Of a stretch of DNA of 64,000 nucleotides, positions 11,776-22,242 are shown in pieces. Position numbers and translations under genes: made by a program. The notes below the pieces were generated by a model, which made no database searches, was not told the DNA's origin, and worked only from the letters and a program-made list of their open reading frames with translations. Positions within the stretch are counted from its first letter, which is position 1. Each line of letters begins with the position of its first letter. The DNA comes from Molanna angustata (lineage: Eukaryota; Arthropoda; Insecta; Trichoptera; Molannidae). The stretch lies in NCBI GenBank assembly GCA_963576475.1, contig OY754990.1, positions 2,693,256 to 2,757,255 on the forward strand, given 5' to 3'.

Positions 11776-12475
11776 GATAAAATTTGCAATATAATGACAT
11801 CAGCATGATGTCATTATTCGTCTTATCTGTGGTTATTGTGATTAAAATTCTTCCTACGTCATTGCGTCCAATTCTATAACTTTTTTAAGAACGTTCCGGT
11901 TAAAATAGGTGCGTTCCTATTCAACTTAGTTCAAGTTGATATTCTATAACGCCGAAATAGGAACGTTATTACTCCAAACAAGTCACGAATTAGTTTAATT
12001 CCCTATTCCATAACCACATTTTAGTCGAATCAAATGTCAAAACGTTCTAATTTTAGTTCACACCTAATTGGAGGCGTACTAGTTATTTTCACAGCAGTCC
12101 GGAATATTTTTTAAGTTGAGTTGAAAACATCAAATGTGTATGGAAAAAATTAAAATGGATAATTTAGGTACACGTGTTTCGTTATGTTAACATATAAAAC
12201 AAAATATTTGTGCAGATATATTGAAATGTTAGGTTAGGTGGAAATCACGGCGACATGATATAATAAATAAACATGGCCGAACAGTGCGCCGCACGCATGC
12301 GTAGTCTGCGCCATAGACAATTTTAATTCAAATTACTATCTACGGTGCAATTATTTTGGGTGGCGTCTAGTCCCAGCTTTTCTTTTCTGCATTCTAATGT
12401 TAGGTTTAAGTTTGTTTATAATAATAATAGCGAGTTGCTTTATAAATTGAATTATAAATTATTATAAATTATAAA
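11776..12475. other. Intronic DNA with AGGAACGTT-rich debris
   Basis: 11880-12070 holds several (A)TAGGAACGTT motifs in both orientations related to the MITE at 38751-39012. No gene. Confidence 0.5.
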
Positions 12476-13440
12476 CTAGTTGCATGTATCACATGAGATC
12501 CAACTGTCGATAGCGATAGTATGTATAGTTGAAGAATATGTACCAAACTATAAACCCATAGATACAAATTATTGAATATTTTCAGATATTTTGTTTTCTA
12601 TACAACATATGTAGGTATGTATGTCAAGATAGGATAGTATGGAGGAAGATCCTTTTTCCTACCCAGAATATGCAAATTGCATGATGGTATGTATGTATGT
12701 TTGGAGATGAAGTAACAAACTATTAAGTCTTCTTACATATTGTGTATAGGCGACTGCCATACAAAATATATGAAGCGATGTCGTCACTAAATTCAATTTT
12801 TAAAAAAATTGTTAAAAAAAAATTGAGATCTTCTACTACAATGTTAATATTTTTTATAGAAAATTAAATTATCTAGTTGGGGTGTTTCGGCTTTTTTCGA
12901 TAATTGTAAAAGTTTTGGAAATATAGGCAGTTAAACTCATAAATTTATCATAAAAAAAATATTTTTCTTAATAAAAAATGTTTGAGAAACCCTGGAATTT
13001 TTTTGAAAAAACTAATTTGAGATTTTGTATTTTTCTATGTTTGTACCAATTTTCAGCGTTCTACCGTTTATGGTTTCTGAGATATATGGAAAAATAAAAT
13101 AAAAATTCAAAAGTTGATAACCCCTGACTGAAACAAAAATTCAAAATTCCGAGTATAAAAGTTTTGTAGGCCTGTAACTGTTTATATATTCTGAAATTTT
13201 AGGCTCTGTAAATTGAGCGGATCAAAAGTTATAAGGGGGGGGGGGACACACAGACACACACACACACAGACACACAGACACACACACAGACACACACACA
13301 CGAAATGTTCTACTCCGAATTCTGAGTAAATCCGTGTATGGAACATATATGCTGCGAAGCCTCTAAGTTGGTGTTTTTTGACTTCAAAGTTGGAAAATCC
13401 ATGAAAAAAGTAGACCTCTCCATACAATTCTCGCGTATTC
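12476..13440 (-). mobile_element. Helitron-like family H copy (reverse)
   Basis: The minus-strand 3' end reads GGATCTCATGTGATACATGC followed by AACTAGT: a short hairpin (CATG...CATG) then CTAG, as in Helitron ends. The body shares AGCCGAAACACCCCAACTAG with 16700-17327 and 39100-39659. A G run and CA microsatellite lie at 13234-13300. No protein is encoded. Confidence 0.5.
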
Positions 13441-14118
13441 TGGCTTGATACATTGTCGATATGTTAAGAGAACAAAGTTCTCCTGAACAAATCGACAGTT
13501 GGATTAAATTTATATATTTTTTTATAATGTTCGCATTTAATATATAATTTCACAGCTTAATACTTAATACTCCGAGATCTCAACCAATCAGAGAGCCAAC
13601 CGGAAACTTTGACTTAGGCACTTAACCGGAAACAGGTGAATGCGGATTGTAGACGTCAGTTACAGAATACGAAATGAAGTACAAAATACCTTAATTATGG
13701 AATTTTAGTAGGCTACTATTTTAATTCAAAAAGTTACAAAATTGGACGTATTTTGACGTTTTTGGGGTGTGGCTAAAATAAGAGCGTTATTTCAAAAAAA
13801 ATATCCATAGAATAGTAATGCTTGTCACTTGTTGACGCAACTGTTGCTAATCGGCAAAAACTGCTCATTCAGCAACACGGATTCCAGTAAGTAGTAACAT
13901 AACTCAATTCGTAATATGACAAAAAAATCCCAAGCTTACAAACGTATGAAGCTTCTTTTAACAGGCCATAGGGCGAATTTCAAACACTGGTTTTTATTAT
14001 TTATGAATATTTAAAATAAAATAAATATATAATTAATCACAAACAGTGAGACAACACAAAACAAATATATTAATAAGGACACAACAAAAAATAATTAAGT
14101 ATTAGAGCATTTTAAGTT
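13441..14118. other. Intronic DNA, no feature recognised
   Basis: Contains two CCGGAAAC motifs (about 13602 and 13627). No coding or clear repeat partner. Confidence 0.5.
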
Positions 14119-14412
14119 TTGTCAAAAAGATCCATTAAAAATTATGTAACGTTGCTTAAGACAAGGCAATATATGAAAAGAATTGCCCAACAGAGAACAA
14201 CTTGGATAGGCCACAACATCCGAAACCCAGGCCTGCTTTTTATCATCGTCGAAGGAATGATGGATGGGGGTAACTGTAGAGGTCGCCCCAAAAACAACTA
14301 TATAGACCAGATAATCGGTGACGTGCGCTGTAGCAGTTACAAAGAGATGAAGAGACTGGCGGACGATAGAGTTAAGTGGAAAGATCGAGTGTTTGGTGCA
14401 GACCAATCCTAA
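14119..14412 (+). pseudogene. LINE C-terminal coding remnant
   Basis: Open frame reading RIAQQRTTWIGHNIRNPGLL and later KEMKRLADDRVKW: the (T/R)W.GH..R....L..L.IEG motif and final RLA.DR..W are typical of LINE polyprotein C-termini. The stop at 14412 is followed by GAAGAAGAAC, like a LINE tail. No upstream RT. Confidence 0.75.
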
Positions 14413-14512
14413 GATTGTGACCCAGTAGAAGAAGAACTTTGCTTGAGCAACTAACAAGTACTATGTCAAACATTAATTTAACACCAAAGACCTTATATAC
14501 TTATAAGGTCTT

Positions 14513-14645
14513 TGTTTAACACACACCCAATAACAAGCAAGTTGACACATTACAGAGACTTACGATATTAATCGTCTTACAGATCCAGACTGAAAACAAA
14601 AAAAAACTGTGTTTTCACCGGGAATCGAACCCAGGACCTTAAATA
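14513..14645 (-). mobile_element. tRNA-derived SINE (family B), head truncated
   Basis: Body and box B (GGGTTCGATTCCCGG on the minus strand) match the family; the box A part is replaced by AAATAAATAAAAATAAG. Confidence 0.8.
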
Positions 14646-14859
14646 AATAAAAATAAGCAACCTAGCAACAAGAAAACGATGGTATGGACAAGTCTAAACT
14701 CCACTATAACAGAAAATGTCAACTTTTTCATCTTTTTCAAAACTAAATCTTGAACAATTTTTTTTTATAATAATTTTATGTAGCACATTCAATAATTGAA
14801 TAAAAAAAAATCTGCAACGTGAGAGCGTTTAAAAAATATAAACATACATTCCATTGCAT

Positions 14860-15180
14860 CATTCCTTAGTTGGGTAGGCAGAGAGAACTGAACCTCACAC
14901 TTTTCTATATTAGCACGCATCCATCGCCTTTTAAAAATTCATACATGTACTAATGGTGTTCGTCCCCTTCCGTCTTCTAGAATTTCATTAACATGGTGGT
15001 GCCACCCTTTTCTTGGGCTCCCCCGACCTCTAATTCTATTCCTGTCTGCAATGCATATTTTATTCGTCAGGCATTCTTTACTCATTCTCTCCGTATGGCG
15101 AAACCACCTCAATGTGTTGACTTTCATTATATTAATTACATCTTTCTTCGTCTTACATTCTTTCTCATTTCTTAATATAT
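14860..15180 (-). pseudogene. LINE C-terminal remnant and 3' untranslated region (antisense)
   Basis: The minus strand encodes NTLRWFRHTERMSKECLTNK and RGRGSPRKGW, the LRWFGHVERM..(R)LT and RGRPR.(R)W motifs of an RTE/R1-type LINE tail. The 3' part carries GGTTCAGTTCTCTCTGCCTA, also present at about 7600, 60190 and 61840 in the same orientation. Confidence 0.75.
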
Positions 15181-15235
15181 AAAAAAATAAATATATTATC
15201 TTATTTTGTAAGGTATCTCTGGCAAATTGACAGTA

Positions 15236-15410
15236 ACTATATCAAATATTAATTTAATACGCACACAATAACAAGTTGCCACATTCTGATGACGTTTGAT
15301 TTTAATTTTCTCACAGATCCAAACTGAAAACACAATTAAAACTGGGAAACGAACCCGGGACTTTTGGATTACCAGTCAGATACCTAACTAACTGAGCCAC
15401 GAAGGCCAAT
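15236..15410 (-). mobile_element. tRNA-derived SINE (family B)
   Basis: The minus strand starts GGCCTTCGTGGCTCAGTTAG with box B CGGGTTCGTTTCCC; the anticodon-loop region reads CTGGTAATCC. It lies between two LINE fragments. Confidence 0.85.
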
Positions 15411-15437
15411 CATAAACTATGTTCAAATATTACAGAA

Positions 15438-16065
15438 ACATAAGCAAATTGTAATATTTTCCTTGCGCTAAACAAATTTCTAAAGCATCTTGACTACAGG
15501 AACCGACAACATCATAATGACCTGACTCTTTCGCGAATACACCACAATTTAATGTCCTTGGAAAACAGACGAACTGTATTTGACATGACATTCCTGCACA
15601 AAATAGTGAATAGTATTATTGACACCGATGCACTTCTTGCGAAAATTCCCTTCAACATACTGACGAGACAAAATAGAAAAAAATATACATTTAGACTTCC
15701 CATCTGTGGCACAAATTATGCACAGCACTCTTTCATATACAGACCATGCAGAAATTATGATTCTTTCTTCCATGACATTGATCTCTTCAACTCATCGCAT
15801 AGAAGATCTAAACTATCCATTTTGGCCACGTTACCTCATCGCTCTGAGTGATCTTACGCACGCTTCCCATAACGCCCCATTTCCTTTCAATTTACTTTTC
15901 CTACAGCAAAAAAAATGTTACTGATGTTTCTTTGTCAATTCATGTTTTGTTAACCAGTAATATTTATCAAACATTTTTGACTTATTTGTTGTATTACAGT
16001 CTGCTTGTCTTATGTACTAAATTGGCTCAATAAATAAATAAAATAAATAAATAAAAAAATAAAAT
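15438..16065 (+). pseudogene. 5'-truncated LINE copy with AATAA tail
   Basis: From 15438 a frame reads FLKHLDYRNRQHHNDLTLSR, then ENRRTVFDMTFLHKIVN and on to a stop at 15849-15851, the C-terminus of a jockey/CR1-type polyprotein (RR..FD..FL.K). A roughly 180-bp 3' untranslated part and an ATAAATAAAATAAATAA tail (16030-16065) follow. No RT core is left. Confidence 0.82.
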
Positions 16066-16294
16066 CTTTCCGTAAACGTTTGGTCACAATACCACAGTCT
16101 TTTTTTTTCATAAATAAGCGAAAATAAATAACAAAAATTGGCACAAATTGTTAAAATTAGGAATATAAAAACACATTTATTACTCAATATTATATAGTAG
16201 GAAAACACATATAATGATTGGTTAGATTTTTTTACACACAACAAAAATATTAAAACATAATATATTAAATTGATAAACAAACAAATAAACATAT

Positions 16295-16400
16295 AGGGTC
16301 GTATTGCGGGAGTTTTTTTTGAGAGAAAATGTAAGAAAAAGTTGAGGTCTCGTAAACAGTATTCTCGTATCTGGACCTTAAATTTTTCTTAACATTACAG
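16295..16400 (+). repeat. Half copy of the foldback family at 52183-52312
   Basis: GGGTCGTATTGCGGGAGTT, GTAAGAAAAAGTTGAGGT and CAGTATTCTCGTAT match the left arm and centre of 52183-52312. Confidence 0.65.
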
Positions 16401-16559
16401 TTTCATATTATAATATTTAAATGATACCTATTCCATACAAAGCGCTCTTGAGGTGACCACGGTTGTCACTAAACGGCGCTTTATAAATTGTCATCATTAT
16501 TATTATAATGAATAAAAAATATTTAGTTGTCTTCCTGTATATAAAAGAATATAACTATC

Positions 16560-17327
16560 TTTAAATATACAATTCTTCTGTACGTGTGTATGTCACTGAA
16601 CTCCTAAACTGCTGGGCCGTTTTTGATTAAATTATTTGTGTGTTTGAGTGGGTCTCTAGATGGTTTAGATTCACAATTCGAATCAAAAATTGTAACAGTG
16701 TAAAAAGATGGTGGTCACCGGTGTTACAAAATTTCAGAATATATTTTCAGTCAGGGGTTATCAAGTATTGAAATTTTACTATTTTTTTTCCATATATCTC
16801 AAAAACAATATAAGCTAGAACGCTAAAAATTGGTATACGTATAAACAAATACAAAATCTAAAATTATCTAAATAAGTCTTTCAAAAAAATTTTATTAAAA
16901 AAAATATTTTTTTCATCATAAATTTATGTGTTTAACTGCCTATATTTCCAAAGTTTTTAAAAATATCGAAAAAAGCCGAAATACCCCAACTAGATGATTT
17001 AATTTTCTATAAAAAATATGAATATTATTGTAGTACATCTCAAACTTTTTTTAACAATTTTTCGTTTCATATAATTTGTAAGGCAGTATACACTACACAA
17101 TATCTACGGGGCCTCAATAGTTTGATACTTAATCTCTAACATACATTCATAGATAAAATCATGCTGTTTTCATGTTCTGGGTAGGAAAAAAACTGACCTC
17201 CGTGTTATTCTATCCTGACATACATACCTACATGTTTTATATAAAATACAAAATATCTTAAAATATTTATTAATTTGTGTATAAGTGTTTATAGACAGCT
17301 GGATCTCATGTGTTACATGCGACTAGT
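16560..17327 (+). mobile_element. Helitron-like family H copy
   Basis: Body contains CCGAAATACCCCAACTAG and ATACATACCTACATG; it ends GGATCTCATGTGTTACATGC then GACTAGT. The first ~130 bp (TTCTTCTGTACGTGTG) matches 5430 onward. Confidence 0.5.
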
Positions 17328-17542
17328 AACTACGAAATCATTTGTAGTACCAGCCTACAAGTTTTTTTTAGTTTCGATGGATGGTTTTGATTATTCCAAG
17401 GCGAAAAAATATACGATAAATTTGTTTGTTAATGGAAGCGGTGTGTGAATTAAAAGAATAAAGATTGTTTTAAAAAAGCACACTATTTGTTATTTTAAAA
17501 ATCAATTTCAATAAGATTTTAATTGTGCTCGGGTGTACTTAC

Positions 17543-17557
17543 TAAATTTTCTTGTCC
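17543..17557 (-). CDS. RyR: Candidate RyR microexon (5 codons, possibly optional)
   Basis: On the minus strand a T-rich acceptor (GTTTTTCAG) is followed by exactly 15 nt, GGACAAGAAAATTTA, and then a consensus donor GTAAGTACA. The 15 nt encode G-Q-E-N-L in phase 0, so they can be included or skipped without changing frame between AGSET (exon at 38607) and GKGTGSGH (exon at 8391). The position is collinear with the gene. Many RyR proteins join SET directly to GKGTG, so this would be an optional insert in a loop of the N-terminal domain. A chance pair of splice-like sites is the main alternative. Transcript evidence is needed. Confidence 0.5.
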
Positions 17558-18574
17558 CTGAAAAACAAAACGGGGGGAAAACCTGATTAATTATGCAAAT
17601 AAATCAAAATACATATTAAATAATAAACATGTTTAAAAAGGAATTACGTAGATACCTAAATCAATTGTGATTTATAATAGGATTGCAAGGTATACTTGTG
17701 AATGTTATTAGTAAATGAGCAGAATTTTTGACACCAATAGATCTGAGTCTCATTTTAAAACTAAGAAATCAAGCATCATCTAGAGATTGTTCTTGCCATT
17801 CATTGCGAACGATTTGATCTCCTTTCAACTTCATGAATGCTTATTAACTCGGAGGGATCCTAATTGTTCTGTTCATTCTAGTGAGAATGTATAGAAGACA
17901 ATTTTGGCTATTCTTGTAAATAAGGTACATACTACCTCAGAACTTTGAAGTAAAACGTTAGTACATTCTGGGAAACAGATTTTACTAACCGCAACACTGC
18001 TGCCTATCAAAACATTTTTTTCTGAAAGAAACCATATATTTATTTATTAATGTCATAATATTTTACTTAGCCATGTACAATTTATTGCTTTCTGAAGCTA
18101 ACTCAAAAATTATGCTCATTATTTCTAATAGTTATTATAAACACATATATAAAACATATAAATTAGGCAATTTCTAAACGGAATAGTACTATTTTCAAAA
18201 TTAAATATTATTACATATACCTAATATAAATATGTTACAATATTATTATGTTACTGATAAAAATATGGTTTAATTACATATTTTAAATATGTGATATTAT
18301 ATTAAATAATGGAAAACATATTTTTTTTAACATGTATATTTATAAAAATAAAAATAAATATTTAATAAGACATAATATTAATTATGTAATTTCAATATCT
18401 AATCAATATAAAGCGGACATGTAACAAATAGTTAATAAACATTAAGGATAACACATAATCGATTACACAAAGACATAAAAATTCGCCTTACAGCCTATAT
18501 AGATATTCTGAACCCTTGAATTTTGTTGATTTTGCACATCCGGTCCTTGGATTTAATTAAAATAAAAGTGAAGC
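17558..18574. other. Intronic DNA upstream of the candidate microexon, no gene recognised
   Basis: AT-rich, ordinary in composition. No repeats or motifs found. Confidence 0.5.
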
Positions 18575-18890
18575 GCCCCACGTTGGGCGCCAATTTGATT
18601 TCAGTCAGTCAGCATTACAACGAGTATGAAGATATTTTTCATCGAATGAAGACTTATCTAAACACAAAACTTACGGTACGATGGACACATTCTTTATTTC
18701 AGTGGAAATTTTGATTAAAAAATGAAATAATTACGAAATTCACCATTATTGGCTAAAAATTACTATTTTCAGATAAACTTCACATAACGAAATGTTAATA
18801 AACCCAGTTATTATAACCTAATAAATTAAGTTATTGGTCAATAAAAATATATAATTATTTAAATATAAATGTGCCCCACAATGGGCGCCA
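18575..18890 (-). repeat. Two primer-binding-site-like motifs 298 bp apart
   Basis: On the minus strand 18575-18592 reads TGGCGCCCAACGTGGGGC and 18873-18890 reads TGGCGCCCATTGTGGGGC. Such sequences are typical tRNA-primed sites of LTR elements, so this may be debris of an old LTR retrotransposon. No LTR pair or coding is seen. Confidence 0.35.
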
Positions 18891-19396
18891 TTGAACAATA
18901 AAAATCACTATTGAAATATTAGGAATAAGGGTGCAGCTTGTGCTAGTTATTTGTTTTTAAATGGTGAACATATTCCAAAACGAAAATGTTCGTGATATTG
19001 TATGTAGAATAAATGGAGTATAATGTATTGATGAACCAATGAACTAACCTCTGTACCTCCGACACATATAATTTTTGAACACATATGGTAGGTATGTACA
19101 TATATAAATGAATTTTGAAAACCAACTATTGATCATGATATTATGTAGAATTAATGAAAGAATCAAACTCATATTAATGTTGACTCGTACGACAGAGTGA
19201 ATAAGACCATTTCATGTTTATTTACAATTATTAATACATTAAATTTAGGCCCCGGTGACGTTGGTATATTTATAAGCAACGATCAATTGATGATTTACTT
19301 TATCTGTACAACTAAACATTCGGTTCTCTCTGCCTATCCCGTGAGGTACGTGGTATTATAGTATACAACACCACGTCTAATTCCTTTATATGAATA

Positions 19397-20062
19397 CTAG
19401 TAAAACCCGGCAGACGTTGTCCTGCCTGTCTAATTATTCACCTCCAAATATATAAAAATAGTTGTTCGGTATGTTTTTTTTTATCACTTAACATTCTTAT
19501 CTAGATTCGCTAATTATAATTTCGTATTTTTTCCCTTCCATCCCTACAGTCCCTTCCGTCCTTATTTTTTTTTCTTAACAAAAAGAATATGTCCTTGTTA
19601 AACAAGTACATATACATCTTCCTACGTTCCCTAAAATAAGCAAATAACTGCTTGTGCTATAGGTGAACGAAATCGGTCGAGGCAGGATTCGAACTCGCGA
19701 CCACTGGATTACTAGCCCATCGCGCTAACCGCTCTGCCACCGACCCATCTATTCTTTCATTCATTTAAATTTTATTTAATTATTCAAACAAATATAGGTA
19801 CTTGAACCTTTAGCATTATACCAGTTTTATATAATATACCATTTTATGTATGGGTATATAGGATTTTTGCTGAACAAACCCACTAAGTATCAATTCAATA
19901 CCAACTATTTTTTCAATTTTTTTGTGAGATATCGAATAAATAAATAAATAAATTATAATGCATAAACCTTCTCCTGAATGAGCTGAATTAATTCCCAAAG
20001 TTTCGTCGCAATCGGATTGTTGGTTTGGGAGTTCATCGGACACATACAAATATACGTAAATC
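19397..20062 (-). mobile_element. Helitron/RTE-like dispersed repeat, interrupted by a SINE
   Basis: The minus-strand end reads GCAGGACAACGTCTGCCGGG then TTTTACTAGT, a phrase I know to be widespread in insect genomes. The other part (19963-20062, CGTCGCAATCGGATTGTTGG) resembles the body of the same family. The family A SINE (19585-19747) sits between. Class uncertain. Confidence 0.45.
19585..19747 (-). mobile_element. tRNA-derived SINE (family A)
   Basis: Second copy of the SINE at 2797-2957, same head and body with few differences. It appears to interrupt a Helitron-like element (19397-20062). Confidence 0.85.
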
Positions 20063-21011
20063 CATTTTTTATAGATATGTACTATCAAATAATGCAGTAA
20101 TTTGGAGTTGTGTTGTAAAGCTTTTACAGAAAATTGGATCGAACATTATATATAGGTACCTAACGATTTAAATTCATGACCATTCAGAATTATTTAAATG
20201 AGCATTATTATTATTTAGAAACAATATTGTTTGGCTCCTAAAATACAACAGACTTTTCCCATTTTCTCACACAAACTCTCGCTAAATATGCAAATTTAAA
20301 TATATTCATACACACGTACCAAGCAGACATGACCCAAAAGAATTGCGTTGCAGAAAAGGAGTATAGATTCAAATAATTATGGTCTTTATTAACCGATTTC
20401 AAAAAACGATGAGGCTATTAATTTATCCTGAACTTTTTTACGTATGATCAGCGATAATTCTTTAACACGTTGTCCGACTTGAATGTTTCCTTTTTTGCAG
20501 AAAGAGGATGTCTTAGGGATGGTACTTAATAACACTTTAAAAGACCACTCACACTAGAGCATCCATCATAGTAAGCCGCTTTGTTGGCTGTCTCCAACTC
20601 CTTTAAGGAGTTGTTACTCTGTGATAAGGGAACTCAATAAGAAGGCATAATTGGTGAACGTTGCAAGCGCATAAAGTAATACCAACCAACAATTTTAACA
20701 GCTTTCCCCCTCAGACTTAATTGGATTAAATTCGTTTAATAAAATCAAAATATCCTATAAAAAATTCATTTTTACGAATAATGTTCTTTTCCTTCCTTTT
20801 ATTTTGATTTTTTTTTTCCTTTTATTTTTGTTCTTACTTTATTGTATTTTTGGGTTTTTTTGTTGTTTTTATTCTGGTGTTGTTTTGGATCTCTCAAAAC
20901 ATTTTTATATTGTTAAACGAAATTTAATTTTTTTTTCATTGTTGGTTAGTTAAAATAAGCATTTATATTGTATGATATAGAAACCCACTGATAACCATAT
21001 ATGGTTAGTAG
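20063..21011. other. Intronic DNA left of the outer BEL/Pao element
   Basis: Holds a fragment (20645-20690, TTGGTGAACGTTGCAAGCGC) of the 3401-4165 family and a small CTCCTTTAAGGAG palindrome at about 20599. Otherwise unremarkable. Confidence 0.5.
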
Positions 21012-21016
21012 GATCT

Positions 21017-21275
21017 TGTAGAAAACATCAGGTGATGGGTATTAGATGGTAGGTAGTGGACTGTATTATAAACGATCTCACCGATGCTTCTATACTCCTG
21101 GTTCACTGATTATTTGTTCTGTGCACACATCCACACGCAGTGGTCTTCAAACTTGTACTGGTTAATTTCACTTGACACTTATTGTCACCCAAAATTATTT
21201 TGACAAGAGACAATTCTCATACATCGGTGAGGGGACAATGGCATGGAAGGGATTTAAAGGAAATATGCTTCTACA
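21017..21275 (-). repeat. 3' LTR of outer BEL/Pao element
   Basis: Same 259-bp sequence as the 5' LTR. Target duplication GATCT is at 21012-21016. Just inside (21276 upward, minus strand) lies the purine-rich tract GAGTGGGCGGTTA, the expected plus-strand primer. Confidence 0.94.
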
Positions 21276-21590
21276 TAACCGCCCACTCAAATTTTAAACA
21301 AAATTTGACGAATTGTACATATCACGGTGGCCACAAACAAAATTAACTTTTAACAAACTCATATCACTAATGCAGCCATCACAAAATAAAACTCCACATT
21401 GTCCAATTCATGAAATTACAAACACACAAAAAAAATTCAATAACATACTATCCAAAACAAAATCACATTAAAAAAAATTCAAAAAGATAGTTCACAGACT
21501 ATATCAATGAAAACAATAGACAGACCTTTCTGTCATAACGAAAACACATTTAACTTAATTGTTATAATAACCAACTAAAACTATAAGACT

Positions 21591-21987
21591 TGTTGGCGCA
21601 GATGACAGATACTTCCTTTTTGTACCTATCCTCATCTTCCTGACATACCTAAAATCACCATACCTACATCCATACCTGAACGTGGCAACAACAATCTCGC
21701 CTCTGTTCGCGCGCGGGCCAACCACGTTCTCCAGTCTCTCGAGAATACGCGTCTTTGCACCATCTCGTGTTACACAAGCGCCGTGCGCCATACATATAAA
21801 ACCATTAAATTACGTTCGCGGCTTTCGCACGTATATTACAGACAAAATTGTGAACATAGTTTTATTGAATCAGTGACGAGAAGGAAGGACAAACGCGACA
21901 GAAGAAAAGAAGAAACCAGCTGGCACAGTAAGTCCACTCCTTTTCATTTTCCGTCTAGTCCAATCTGTTCTTTGCCGATATCGCACA
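21591..21987 (+). repeat. 5' LTR of inner BEL/Pao element
   Basis: 397 bp, TG...CA termini. A TATA-box-like CATATAAAAC lies at about 21793, about 195 bp before the LTR end, and a GTAAGT near 21928 could act as a splice donor. The stretch around 21700-21790 is unusually GC-rich for the region. The copy at 27732-28128 appears identical. Confidence 0.95.
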
Positions 21988-21997
21988 TAAATTATTT

Positions 21998-22013
21998 TGG
22001 TCCTTTCGAGCGG
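21998..22013 (+). other. Primer binding site of inner BEL/Pao element
   Basis: TGGTCCTTTCGAGCGG starts 10 nt after the 5' LTR. The leading TGG pairs with the CCA end of a tRNA. It differs from the outer element's site, so the two elements use different primers. The 230 nt to the polyprotein start are AT-rich leader with no recognised gene. Confidence 0.8.
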
Positions 22014-22242
22014 ATCAGTAATTCGCAATTACTGACTGTATAAATTGAAGTAATTAGTTCGTGATTTCACACAATTATTTTCATTTATATTTATGTTCAC
22101 AATAGTTGTCTTAAAATAGATTATTTATATAAAAATAATCATCTTTTATGCGTTTCTACGTATATATTATACGTAGATTATATCTAAACATATTTTTCTG
22201 TATACCTACAATATATTGTAATTTTGTAAATTTAAATATAAA

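Noticed and set aside
14122..14457. 111-codon frame on the minus strand
   Set aside because: It is the shadow of the LINE C-terminal frame on the plus strand, which carries the recognisable motifs.
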